A stretch of 43,698 nt of DNA, from positions 1 to 43,698 of the forward strand of contig CALCZA010000160.1 of NCBI GenBank assembly GCA_937906475.1, given 5' to 3'. The position numbers and the translations under genes are program-made. Source of the DNA: an uncultured bacterium (lineage in GTDB: Bacteria; Planctomycetota; UBA1135; UBA2386). The notes below the pieces were generated by a model. The model made no database searches. It worked only from the letters and a program-made list of their open reading frames with translations, and was not told where the DNA came from. Below, one piece after another: positions 16,548 to 24,794 of the stretch; within the stretch, counting starts at the first letter, position 1; every line of letters starts with the position of its first letter.

Positions 16548-19500
16548 CTACAGCTCGCTCAGGCTTTGCTTGATCGCGTCGAGTTGGGCCCGCATCGCTA
16601 TCAGTTGCTCGCGTTCCTTCTCGACGACCGCGGGCGGCGCCTTGGCCAGGAAGCCCTCGTTGCTCAGTTTGCGGTCGACGCCACTAATCTGCCCCTCGAG
16701 CTTGCCGGCTTCCTTCTCCAGCTTGGCCTTCTCCTTCTCGAGATCGACCACGCCTAGTAGGTAGACCTTGGCGGTGCCGACCACGACGGTCGCCGAGTCC
16801 TTGGTGCGTTGTTGCTCCGGGCCGATCTGAGGGCTGTCGAGTCCCGCCATGTTGGCGAGCAGCGGGCAGGTCGCTTGCAGCACCTCGGCCGTTTCGCCGT
16901 CTGCTTGGAAGCGTGCCTCGACTTTTTGCCGCGGCGGGATTTGGTAGCGGGCGCGCGCTTCGCGAATTGACACGCACCACTCCTGCATCGTGGTGATCTG
17001 TGCTTCGACTCCGGTGTTAGTCCAGTTGGCGTTGCTCGTTGGCCATTGCGCGTGCACCAGTAAATCGCTGTTCGCAAACTCCGCATCGACACCGCGCGTC
17101 TTGGCCAACTCGTGTAGTTGTGTCCATAGCGTCTCGGTCAAGAACGGCACGAACGGGTGCAGCAGGCGTAGCGTCTGGTCTAGCACGGCGGCGAGTACTT
17201 GTTGGGCCGAACCGCGCGAGGCCGGATCGGCGTCCTCCTTCATGCGCGGCTTGATCATCTCGAGATACCAGTCGCACAGTTCGTTCCAGAAGAAGTCACG
17301 GGCGGTGGCAATCGCGGCCGACGGGTTGTAGCCGGCGAGATGCCCATCGAGTGTCGTGATCGCGTTCTGCAGGCGCGACAGGATCCAACGATCTTCGATC
17401 GGCAACGTGGTTACATCGAGCGCCGTGAAGCTGGTGCCTTCGAGGTTCAGGAACGCAAAGCGAGCCGCGTTGAACAGCTTGTTGCAGAAACTCGCGCCGA
17501 CCATGAAGCGTTCACTGGTCGCCTTCGCTGCCACGATGCCTTGCTTCTCATACTGGCCGATCAGGTCCATCGGTTCGCCAGCGACCTTGTCGATGAACGT
17601 GCCGAGGTAGGGGCCTGGCTTGGCCGTGGCTAGGTCGATGAGGCGTTCTTCTTCACCTTCCTTGGTGAACGGCGAGATCGCCTGCACCGGCAAACGCACG
17701 TCTTGCGTGCCGGTTTGCAGTTCGCAGACGACGTAGCGCAGCGCATCGGCACCGTAGCGACCGATGATGTCGAGCGGGTCAATACCGTTGCCCTTCGACT
17801 TCGACATGCGCACGCCCTTGCCGTCGAGAATCGTCGCGTGCAAGAACACGTCATTGAACGGCACGTCACCGAGGTTGTAGAGACCGCCGACGATCATCCG
17901 CGCGACCCACAACGTGATGATGTCGCGGCCGGTCACCAAGCAGGATCCCGGGTAGTAGTAGTCGAGCGCGTTGGCTTGGCCATCTTTGGCGGCGAGGCTG
18001 GTTTGGCCAGCGTCGATGCCCGCGTTCTCTGGGTTGGGCCAGCCGAGTGTGCTGTGCGGCCACACCATCGAGCTGAACCACGTGTCGAGCACGTCGGGAT
18101 CCAGCTTCATGCCGACCGTCGCCAGCATCGGGCCCATCGAGTCGTCGGTGGTCTTGTCGAGGAAGCAGATCTGCACTTCGACACTGACCGGCGCGTTCGG
18201 ACCCTTAATGTGCGCGAAGGCGTCCCTCGGATTCATGCGTTCGCCGTCGGGCATTACCAGCCATGCGGCGACGTCGTCGCGTTCGAGTTGGCCACCGAGC
18301 ATCGGCTCGATCATCAGCAGTTGCGAAACGGGCATCTCGCCACTCCACACCGGGATGCGGTGACCCCACCAGAGCTGACGGCTGATGCACCAGTCACGCT
18401 TCTCGCCGAGCCAGCGATCGTGCATGTTCTGGTAGCGCTGCGGATCCGGATGGAACTCGACCCTCCTGCGCGGCGAGCCGTCGGCGAAGCCCGGCAGCGT
18501 GCCACTCGTTGCATCGAGCGCGGCTTGCGCGAGACCCGGCGCACGGAATTCCTTGTCCGTGCCACGACCCATGACGATGCCGCCTTCGACATCGGCCATG
18601 TGCACGAACCACTGCTTGCTCAGGTAAGGCTCGATGATCGTCTTGCTGCGATCGGAGTGATCGACTTCGATCTGGCGGTCTTCAATCTTATCGACCAAGC
18701 CGAGCGCTTGCAGATCGGCGATGACTTGCTGGCGTGCGTCGAAGCGATCGAGGCCCTTATACTTGCCGCCGGCTGCGCTGATTGTGCCGTCGGTGTTGAG
18801 CATGTTGACGGCGTCGCCGATTTCCGGATGACGTTGCCAGACGGCGTAGTCATTCGGGTCGTGGGCCGGTGTGATCTTGACGCAGCCGGTGCCGAGCGTT
18901 GGGTCTGCCCATTCGTCTGTGATGATCGGGATCTCGCGATCCATCAGCGGCAGCATGACCTTGGCCGAAGCCTTGGCGAGTTCGCTGATCTTGATCAGGT
19001 TGGGCAGCACGTCGATGACGCGCGCTTCGAGACGTTTAAGTTCGCGCTCGGCGTCCGCGCGATCCTTGTCGTTCACTTCGGCGATCTTCAGTTTCTGCGC
19101 GTCGATCGCCTTCTGCATCGCCTTTGCAGGATCAGGATGAACCGCCACGGCGGTGTCGCCGAGCATCGTTTCCGGACGCGTCGTGGCGATCGCGACGTTT
19201 GCTGGACCGCTGCCGTCAGCTCCGACGATCGGGTAATGGAAGTAGTAGAACTTGCCGTGGACGGTGTCTTTGTAGAGTTCGTCATCCGACACCGCGGTCT
19301 GTAGCACGCAGTCCCAGTTGACCAGGCGGTTACCGCGGAAGATTAAGCCGTCGCGGAACATCGCGAAGAACGTCTGGCGCACCGCGCGCGCACAGACATC
19401 GTCCATGGTGAACCGCGCACGATCCCAGTCGGCCGAGCAACCCATGCCCTGTTGTTGCGCGATGATGCGGGTCTTGCTCTGGCCAGCCCAGTCGTGAATG

Positions 19501-19847
19501 CGTTCGACTAGCGCTTCGCGACCAATGTCGTGACGCGTCTTGCCGTCGATCTCCTTCAAGCGCTTCTCAACGACCGCTTGCGTCGCGATGCCAGCGTGAT
19601 CAAGCCCCGGTTGCCACAGCGTGTTGTCGCCGCGCATGCGGTGCCAGCGCGTCAGCAGATCCTGCATGACGTTGTCCATCGCGTGGCCCATGTGCAGCGC
19701 GCCGGTAACGTTCGGCAGCGGCATCATGACGACGTAGCGGTTGTCACGCTCGTCGGGAGTCGCGGAGAAGGCCTTCTGCTCAAGCCACCGTTGGGTCACG
19801 GCGGGTTCGAGAGTTTGCGGATCGTACTTGTCTGGCAGTTCGCTCAT
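16548..19847 (-). CDS. valS: Valyl-tRNA synthetase
   Basis: A class I aminoacyl-tRNA synthetase charging tRNA-Val. The 1099-residue protein has the HIGH signature as HMGHA (52-56) after PLPNVTGAL, the KMSKS signature as RMSKSKGN (about residue 680), the CP1 editing domain (GTGCVKITPAHDPNDY), the anticodon-binding domain (RWILSRLQNAI...) and the C-terminal coiled-coil arm (DLEKEKAKLEKEAGKLEGQI). It is longer than E. coli ValS (951 residues). Part of the excess is a charged helical insert in the editing domain (about residues 233-275, around NDKDRADAERELKRLEARV), which is plausible in this lineage. The start ATG is clear and divergent from the TVP38-like gene 141 bp away. Confidence 0.97.
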   Translation of the reverse strand: MSELPDKYDPQTLEPAVTQRWLEQKAFSATPDERDNRYVVMMPLPNVTGALHMGHAMDNVMQDLLTRWHRMRGDNTLWQPGLDHAGIATQAVVEKRLKEIDGKTRHDIGREALVERIHDWAGQSKTRIIAQQQGMGCSADWDRARFTMDDVCARAVRQTFFAMFRDGLIFRGNRLVNWDCVLQTAVSDDELYKDTVHGKFYYFHYPIVGADGSGPANVAIATTRPETMLGDTAVAVHPDPAKAMQKAIDAQKLKIAEVNDKDRADAERELKRLEARVIDVLPNLIKISELAKASAKVMLPLMDREIPIITDEWADPTLGTGCVKITPAHDPNDYAVWQRHPEIGDAVNMLNTDGTISAAGGKYKGLDRFDARQQVIADLQALGLVDKIEDRQIEVDHSDRSKTIIEPYLSKQWFVHMADVEGGIVMGRGTDKEFRAPGLAQAALDATSGTLPGFADGSPRRRVEFHPDPQRYQNMHDRWLGEKRDWCISRQLWWGHRIPVWSGEMPVSQLLMIEPMLGGQLERDDVAAWLVMPDGERMNPRDAFAHIKGPNAPVSVEVQICFLDKTTDDSMGPMLATVGMKLDPDVLDTWFSSMVWPHSTLGWPNPENAGIDAGQTSLAAKDGQANALDYYYPGSCLVTGRDIITLWVARMIVGGLYNLGDVPFNDVFLHATILDGKGVRMSKSKGNGIDPLDIIGRYGADALRYVVCELQTGTQDVRLPVQAISPFTKEGEEERLIDLATAKPGPYLGTFIDKVAGEPMDLIGQYEKQGIVAAKATSERFMVGASFCNKLFNAARFAFLNLEGTSFTALDVTTLPIEDRWILSRLQNAITTLDGHLAGYNPSAAIATARDFFWNELCDWYLEMIKPRMKEDADPASRGSAQQVLAAVLDQTLRLLHPFVPFLTETLWTQLHELAKTRGVDAEFANSDLLVHAQWPTSNANWTNTGVEAQITTMQEWCVSIREARARYQIPPRQKVEARFQADGETAEVLQATCPLLANMAGLDSPQIGPEQQRTKDSATVVVGTAKVYLLGVVDLEKEKAKLEKEAGKLEGQISGVDRKLSNEGFLAKAPPAVVEKEREQLIAMRAQLDAIKQSLSEL

Positions 19848-19988
19848 TGGAGGGCGAACAGGCTAACAGTCAGGATTGTCCGAGGCACGCATTCTGGTGG
19901 CTCGGTGGCTGGGGATCGCTGCGAATCAGCTGGCACGTAGCGTCGCAGGAAGCCTGCCCTCGACAAAGGCCTTGCCCCGGCCGCTACG

Positions 19989-20759
19989 ATGACCGAGCCT
20001 GCTGCGCCGATGCCGCACGAAAATTCGCCAACCCCAAACCCATCGTGGCTGGCGCGCATCCGCAGCATAATGCGTGGACTCGGCCCCGCAGGTCCATGGC
20101 TGTTGGTTGCCGCCGGTGGCCCATTAGTGGGCTTGCTGGTGTTGACGGCGACGTCGTCGAAGTGGCTGCCGTGGTTTGGCGAAGGGCTTGATTCCGCCCT
20201 GGTATTCTGGGGACTCGGTGCGGTGATGTCTGGTTTGTGCCTGGTGCCGACGCAGGTGGCGTCGTTGGTTGCTGGCTACTTGTTTGGCGCCTTGCACGGC
20301 ACGGTGCTCGGTTTGCTGATCGTGCTTGTTGCCGCAATCATTGGCTTCCAATTGTGGTCCCGCGTCGTTGGTTTGCGCGTTCTGGAAGCCATCGGCAATG
20401 AACCGAAGGCTGTGCGTGTGCACCGCGCGTTGCTCGGACGAAGCGCTGGGCGCACGATCTGGTTGATCGCGCTGCTGCGGTTGTCGCCTGTGATGCCGTT
20501 TGCCGCGACCAACCTGCTGATGGCCTCGCTAGGCGTGCGTGGCCCGGTGTTCCTCGCCGCTACGGTAATTGGCGTCGCGCCGCGCCTCGTCGCGGTGTCA
20601 CTCGCCGGTTCCGAATTGTCCGAGTTGGATTGGCAAGCCACTGGCAGTCGATGGACGACCATCATGGCAATCGTCGCGACGGTCTTATTCCTCGCAGTCA
20701 TTTCGCGCATTGCCAAGAATGCATTGCAGCGCGAGACGGCGGTGGCTGAGGAGCAATAG
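19989..20759 (+). CDS. TVP38/TMEM64 (DedA-superfamily) membrane protein
   Basis: A 256-residue multi-pass inner-membrane protein of the VTT/DedA superfamily, whose members are implicated in lipid flipping and envelope homeostasis. About six hydrophobic segments are visible. The family core is present: VAGYLFGALHGTVLGLLI followed by LLRLSPVMPFAATNLLMASLGV, the conserved (F/L)RLSP..P motif before the re-entrant helix. An N-terminal Pro/Ser-rich tail of about 20 residues and a charged C-terminal tail are probably cytoplasmic. It is divergent from valS and followed after 2 bp by the ACP-phosphodiesterase-like gene, so those two form an operon. Confidence 0.88.
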   Translation: MTEPAAPMPHENSPTPNPSWLARIRSIMRGLGPAGPWLLVAAGGPLVGLLVLTATSSKWLPWFGEGLDSALVFWGLGAVMSGLCLVPTQVASLVAGYLFGALHGTVLGLLIVLVAAIIGFQLWSRVVGLRVLEAIGNEPKAVRVHRALLGRSAGRTIWLIALLRLSPVMPFAATNLLMASLGVRGPVFLAATVIGVAPRLVAVSLAGSELSELDWQATGSRWTTIMAIVATVLFLAVISRIAKNALQRETAVAEEQ

Positions 20760-20761
20760 GC

Positions 20762-21346
20762 ATGAACTGGCTCGCCCACCTGCGTCTGTCGCCAGAGCAA
20801 CCGTTGCTGCGCATTGGCAACCTCGCCGGTGACTTCGTGAGGGGTGTCGATGTGTCGGCGTTGCATCCGGAGATCCAGCGTGGCGTCGCGCTGCATCGTG
20901 CGATTGACAATTTTGTCGATACTCACGCCGTGTTTCGGCGGGCACGAACCCGCTTCGCGGAACCGTTCCAGCGCTATGGTGGCGTTGCGTTGGATGTGTT
21001 CTTCGATCACTACCTGGCGCGCGACTGGCGCCGGCACGGCGATGGCAGCGAGTTGACCCAGTTCGTCGCGGACGTGCATGCAGCCATGCAGCAACATCGC
21101 GACCTGTTGCCGCCGGAACTGCAGCGACTGCACGACCGCATGGCGGAAAACAGTTGGCTGACGATGTATGGCACGGTCGACGGCATTGAGCGGGTCTTGC
21201 GTGCGATGGCGCGGCGGGGGCGGCGGTCGTCGTCGTTGGCGACCATCACTGACGAGTTGCGGCGCAACTACGACGCGTTCGAGTCGGATTTCGAAGAACT
21301 GTGGCCAGAATTGCTTTCGTTCGCCGCTCATCGCCATGCGACATAG
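20762..21346 (+). CDS. Acyl-carrier-protein phosphodiesterase-like protein (AcpH family)
   Basis: A 194-residue protein resembling AcpH, which removes the 4'-phosphopantetheine arm from acyl carrier protein. The N-terminus MNWLAHLRLSP... RIGNLAGDFVRG matches the family's MNFLAHL..L and GNxxGDFV blocks. GVALHRAIDNFVDTHAVFRRAR supplies the conserved HRxID...H histidines and aspartate of the HD-like metal site, and ALDVFFDHYLARDW supplies the FDHxLA block. Length fits (E. coli AcpH is 193 residues). It starts 2 bp after the TVP38-like gene, which suggests co-expression in a lipid or envelope context. Confidence 0.85.
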   Translation: MNWLAHLRLSPEQPLLRIGNLAGDFVRGVDVSALHPEIQRGVALHRAIDNFVDTHAVFRRARTRFAEPFQRYGGVALDVFFDHYLARDWRRHGDGSELTQFVADVHAAMQQHRDLLPPELQRLHDRMAENSWLTMYGTVDGIERVLRAMARRGRRSSSLATITDELRRNYDAFESDFEELWPELLSFAAHRHAT

Positions 21347-21524
21347 TCACCGAGTTGCAGTCCGCCGATGCCGAGAGGCCACGTCTGTGCGGCCGGCAAT
21401 CAGAACCCCATCGTGAAGCTGGCAACAGATATGCCTGCGCGACTCGCTGGCGAGTGGGCATGTTGAGAAAGGTAGTGCACCAACTTGTTGTTCGCGCAAG
21501 CCAGCGCGGGTATTCCGGAGTGCG

Positions 21525-22007
21525 ATGAGCGATTCGACCGTGACGATTTACAGCGACGGAGCCTGTCTCGGCAATCCGGGACCGGGAGGCTATGGCACGG
21601 TCATGCTCTTCGGCGAGCACCAGAAGGAGCTGTCGCAGGGCTACCGTAATACGACCAACAACCGGATGGAGTTGCTCGGAGCGATCGTCGGCCTCGAAGC
21701 GTTGAGTCGGACGTGCACCGTCGACCTCTGGTCCGATTCGACCTACGTCGTTCACGCGATGAGTAAGGGCTGGATCGAGGGCTGGCAGAAGCGTGGCTGG
21801 AAGACTTCGGCGAAGCAGCCGGTCAAGAACAAGGACCTGTGGTTGCGCATGCTCGAAGCAGTCTCGGACCACGAGATTCGTTGGCATTGGGTTAAGGGCC
21901 ACAGCGGCGACCCGATGAATGAGCGGTGCGACGAACTGGCGGTCGTGGCTGCGAACGGTCCTGGGCTGCTCATCGACGCAGGCTTCCCGGAGGAGTCTGG
22001 CGGTTAG
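21525..22007 (+). CDS. rnhA: Ribonuclease HI
   Basis: Degrades the RNA strand of RNA-DNA hybrids. The 160-residue protein has the four catalytic acids: D11 in YSDGACLGNPGPGGYG, E49 in NNRMEL, D71 in LWSDSTYV and D136 in NERCDELA, plus the catalytic histidine H126 in VKGHSGDP. The basic handle region (GWIEGWQKRGWKTSAKQPVKN) is complete, so this is a full E. coli-type enzyme. An RNase HII-like gene lies convergently 377 bp away, giving the cell both classes from one locus. Confidence 0.97.
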   Translation: MSDSTVTIYSDGACLGNPGPGGYGTVMLFGEHQKELSQGYRNTTNNRMELLGAIVGLEALSRTCTVDLWSDSTYVVHAMSKGWIEGWQKRGWKTSAKQPVKNKDLWLRMLEAVSDHEIRWHWVKGHSGDPMNERCDELAVVAANGPGLLIDAGFPEESGG

Positions 22008-22384
22008 CTGATTCTTTGCGGCACCAGGGCCTCCACACGCCTTGGTCAGCGTGGTCGTTGTCGATCCTCAGATACGATTGTTCCGGCTTCAGAAGCGAGT
22101 GGCTCGTAACCATGTGCAGCCCCGGATTCGTAGTAAGGCCAAGCTAATGGCAGGTGCTGCACCAGATCTCGCCTAGCAGTTGCCGCCGCCGTTCCCGGGC
22201 ACGACCTAGTTTTTGCGGGCGCGGGATTTGCTAGCTGTTTAGCAGTCGGAGCAGACGGAGGCTGCTGCGCAGCAAGCCGTCGAGTTGCTGGCGGGGGACG
22301 TTAAGCGGGGCGATCCGCGGCTTACGCCGGCGAGTGAGTTGGCCACTGGCAACAGGTCGCTGCTAGCGCCCCGGCATAGGGTCC
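22008..22384. other. 377-bp intergenic region between the two RNase H genes
   Basis: Convergent genes end on either side. I see no credible protein gene, tRNA or repeat family. The only notable items are a 12-bp palindrome TGCTGCGCAGCA (22263-22274) and a short T-run (22211-22215). Neither forms a convincing terminator. Confidence 0.5.
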
Positions 22385-23350
22385 CTAGCGCACACGCACT
22401 AGGCGGTGCCGTGGCAGTGCGAGCGCTTCGATCTGCGGCTCCACATCGATCAAGAAGCGGTGGCCATCGACGTAGTAGCCGGCCGTTGGCTTCAGGTTCG
22501 GCACGCGCGCTTGGAACCATCGGTTGATGCATTCGATCATCAACTGACGCAGATACTTGGCGCAGCAACTGGCCAGCGCGGTTGGGAACGCGCGGTCTTC
22601 GGCGCGTTCGGCAAACGTCACTGTCACATTGCCATGCTGTTGCTGCAGGTGATACGAAGACATGCCCTTGACCTCTTTGATCATGCTGACTTTGGAGTCG
22701 GGGCACAGGCGCTGCAGGTCCGTCTTGTAGTGGCTGCGGCCGCCGCAACGATCTGCGACCAAGTGGCACGAGTCATCTTTTTGCACGCGCGGAAATAGAC
22801 CGCGCAGCAGCAATCCGAGCACCTCGGCGTAGGCGTGGAAGTGGGCTTTGCTCTTGTTGTCGGTGTCCGCGATCAACACGTTCCATTCTTCGACATCGAC
22901 AGCGCGTACCGCGATGTCGAGCAATTCGCATCCGCCGCTACGTAGAGTGCGCGCGACCAACTCACCGGTCAGGCTGATCCAGTCGCGGTCGGCGTGCAGC
23001 GGTAGTTGTAGAGAGAGGTCTTCGTACCAAGGGCAACGCTGCAAGGGCACAAGGTCGTGGCCGAGCTTGACCAGCCATTCTTCCAGCGTCGCGGGCGGCT
23101 CGCCGTGTAACGCCGTCCAAAACACCATCGCGGTCTCCTCGAGGCGTAGCAGTCCGTGTTTGCCTTGGTTGACCTTCTTGCTGTCGGCGACGCGAACCTT
23201 GCCCTTGACGTATTTGAGTTTGCTGACGTGGCGTTGCAGCAACCGCCAAGGTGCGGTGCCTTCGGGGCCCGCCATCGTGACTCCGCCGACGACGAGTGGC
23301 CCGAGAATTGGCCCGAGCCCAGCTTCGTCGACACCTGCGAGATAGTTCAC
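22385..23350 (-). CDS. Divergent ribonuclease HII-like nuclease
   Basis: Probably cuts RNA-DNA hybrids or embedded ribonucleotides. The 321-residue protein begins with a clear type 2 RNase H signature, AGVDEAGLGPILGPLVVGG, giving D8 and E9 of the active site, followed by ADSKKV (55-60). Two further acids are expected: D200 in LVADRCGGRSHY, and D252 in AEDRAFPTALASCCAKYLRQL, which matches the family's D..P..LAS..AKylR block. RNase HII is usually about 200 residues; here about 120 extra residues lie between the DSKK motif and D200, with nothing I recognise. RNase HIII has an N-terminal extension instead, so this is not a standard HIII either. The GTG start leaves almost nothing before the motif. 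It is divergent from a receiver-like gene. Confidence 0.8.
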   Translation of the reverse strand: MNYLAGVDEAGLGPILGPLVVGGVTMAGPEGTAPWRLLQRHVSKLKYVKGKVRVADSKKVNQGKHGLLRLEETAMVFWTALHGEPPATLEEWLVKLGHDLVPLQRCPWYEDLSLQLPLHADRDWISLTGELVARTLRSGGCELLDIAVRAVDVEEWNVLIADTDNKSKAHFHAYAEVLGLLLRGLFPRVQKDDSCHLVADRCGGRSHYKTDLQRLCPDSKVSMIKEVKGMSSYHLQQQHGNVTVTFAERAEDRAFPTALASCCAKYLRQLMIECINRWFQARVPNLKPTAGYYVDGHRFLIDVEPQIEALALPRHRLVRVR

Positions 23351-23446
23351 TGGTGGTCAGGACACCGCTTGGCATGTCGGCCGTCAAGTCACGTTGTCAT
23401 TGGTGGGTGGGAACCGCGACTTCAACCATGACCCGAATGTGCCGAT

Positions 23447-23881
23447 ATGCGAGCCATGGAAGTGCTGCTTGTCGAGAAGGACCCGTTGATCCGGGACATG
23501 GTTAAGGTCGGATTGCAGCAGTTTGACGAGTTCCACGTCACCGTGGGGTCTGGTCACGCTGGTGTCAGCGAGGCGCGCGGCAAGGTGTTTGATTGCGTGT
23601 TTCTCGGCGTGGACCCACGTGAGAAGGACACGATGAAGCTGCTTCAGCACCTCAGGTCGTTCGATACTGCCACCGATTTGTTTGTGCTGACGGCCCCGCG
23701 CAACGTCAAGGACATGGCGAAAGAGAAATCGAAATACGGCATCCACTCATTTGTGCCGACGCCGATCGCCGTGAAGGAGTTCTTTGGGCTGTTGGGGCGG
23801 TTCCTGGAGCGTCGAACCGGCCGCCAGAACTCGGCTTTGCGCAAGTCAGAGCGCTCCGGCGCACCCGTCGGACACCACTAG
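23447..23881 (+). CDS. CheY-like receiver protein lacking the phospho-acceptor aspartate
   Basis: A stand-alone, 144-residue receiver-like protein with no output domain. The first strand and acidic pocket look right (EVLLVEKDPLIRD, E10 and D12), and the Thr of strand 4 is present (LFVLTAP, T82). However, the position of the phospho-accepting Asp reads Gly (FDCVFLGVDP, G54), and the conserved Lys before Pro in strand 5 reads Thr (FVPTPI, T105). D56, two residues later, is unlikely to replace it in this geometry. It is therefore probably a pseudo-receiver that works by binding rather than by phosphorylation. The C-terminal 25 residues are basic and disordered. ATG at 23456 is an alternative start. 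The Pus10 gene follows after 41 bp. Confidence 0.72.
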   Translation: MRAMEVLLVEKDPLIRDMVKVGLQQFDEFHVTVGSGHAGVSEARGKVFDCVFLGVDPREKDTMKLLQHLRSFDTATDLFVLTAPRNVKDMAKEKSKYGIHSFVPTPIAVKEFFGLLGRFLERRTGRQNSALRKSERSGAPVGHH

Positions 23882-23922
23882 TCTCTTGCTCAGGCAGGCC
23901 TTCTCGGGTCTGCTCTCGCCGC

Positions 23923-24759
23923 ATGTCCCAATCGGCCAAGGACGGGGCGGCTCCGCGCCGCCCTCAGAGCACGCTCTATCTGGAGTCTCGTTACCGCAAA
24001 TTGCGGCGGGGACTGCCACAGACGATCTTCTATTGCCCCAAGTGCAAAGGCGACCGCCGTCGGCGTGTTGGCTGCACGCACTGTGAGGGCTTTGGTAAAC
24101 TGACCAAGGAGTCCGTGCAGGAGTTGATCGGACGCCGATTGGTGCCGGCGATGCAGGCCAAACTGGGCAAGTTTCACGGCGCCGGCCGCGAAGATATCGA
24201 TGTCTTGATGCTCGGCAAGGGCCGACCGTTCGTGTTCGAAGTCGTCGGCGCGCGCAATCCGAACATCGACCTCGAAGCGATTCGCCTAGAGATTCAAGAG
24301 CGTGCCGAAGGCGCGATTGAATTGGCTCCGTTCGAACGCGTTGAACGGCGGCGCGTGGTCTATTGGAAAGAAACTCACTTCGATAAGACCTACCGCGCCG
24401 AGGTGGCGCTCGACGAAACACCCGATCCGGATCGCCTTGCTGCGGTTCGTTCCTTCGCTGGTGGCATCATCCAACGCACACCGCAGCGCGTCGCGCACCG
24501 CCGCGCCGACCTCGAGCGCGAACGCAAACTGAAGGTCATGAGTCTCGAGTCGCGCGAAGATGGCTTGCTTGATCTGCAGGTGCTGTGTCAGCACGGGACC
24601 TATGTCAAGGAGTGGATCTCGGGCGACGAAGAGCGCACGACACCGTCGTTGGCGAAGTTGCTCGGCGTTGGCTGCAAGTGCCAGGAACTCGACGTCGACG
24701 AGATATTGACGCCGGAGATTGAAGGCGGCCCGCCGGCGGATTGGCGCGACAACTGTTAG
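23923..24759 (+). CDS. pus10: Pus10-like tRNA pseudouridine synthase
   Basis: Matches the catalytic part of Pus10, the archaeal/eukaryotic enzyme making pseudouridine 54/55 in the tRNA T-loop. Residues 38-54 form a zinc-ribbon-like pattern (CPKC-x9-CTHC). The active-site block is KFHGAGREDIDVLMLGKGRPFVFEV (83-107), with D91 the expected catalytic aspartate by analogy with the GAGRTD motif of TruA. C-terminal family blocks follow: QRTPQRVAHRRADL (184-197) and GTYVKEWISGDEERTTPSLAKLLG (225-248). The product has 278 residues, shorter than full archaeal proteins because the N-terminal THUMP-containing region is missing or much reduced. Bacteria normally make pseudouridine 55 with TruB, so this is unusual. 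Codon use looks like that of the neighbouring genes, so any transfer would be old. Confidence 0.88.
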   Translation: MSQSAKDGAAPRRPQSTLYLESRYRKLRRGLPQTIFYCPKCKGDRRRRVGCTHCEGFGKLTKESVQELIGRRLVPAMQAKLGKFHGAGREDIDVLMLGKGRPFVFEVVGARNPNIDLEAIRLEIQERAEGAIELAPFERVERRRVVYWKETHFDKTYRAEVALDETPDPDRLAAVRSFAGGIIQRTPQRVAHRRADLERERKLKVMSLESREDGLLDLQVLCQHGTYVKEWISGDEERTTPSLAKLLGVGCKCQELDVDEILTPEIEGGPPADWRDNC

Positions 24760-24794
24760 TTGTGAGCCCAGCGTCGTAAGGGCGTGGTCGCGGG

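Noticed and set aside
17703..19304. Long plus-strand open frame of 533 codons
   Set aside because: It is the antisense shadow of valS, an effect of high GC; no motif, signal or ribosome site.
22263..22274. 12-bp palindrome TGCTGCGCAGCA as an operator or attachment site
   Set aside because: Short G+C palindromes are frequent by chance at this composition and it is far from any start.
22008..22384. tRNA or structured RNA in the largest gene-free gaps
   Set aside because: No cloverleaf or T-loop consensus was seen by eye here or in 37636-38012; only a covariance search would settle smaller RNAs.
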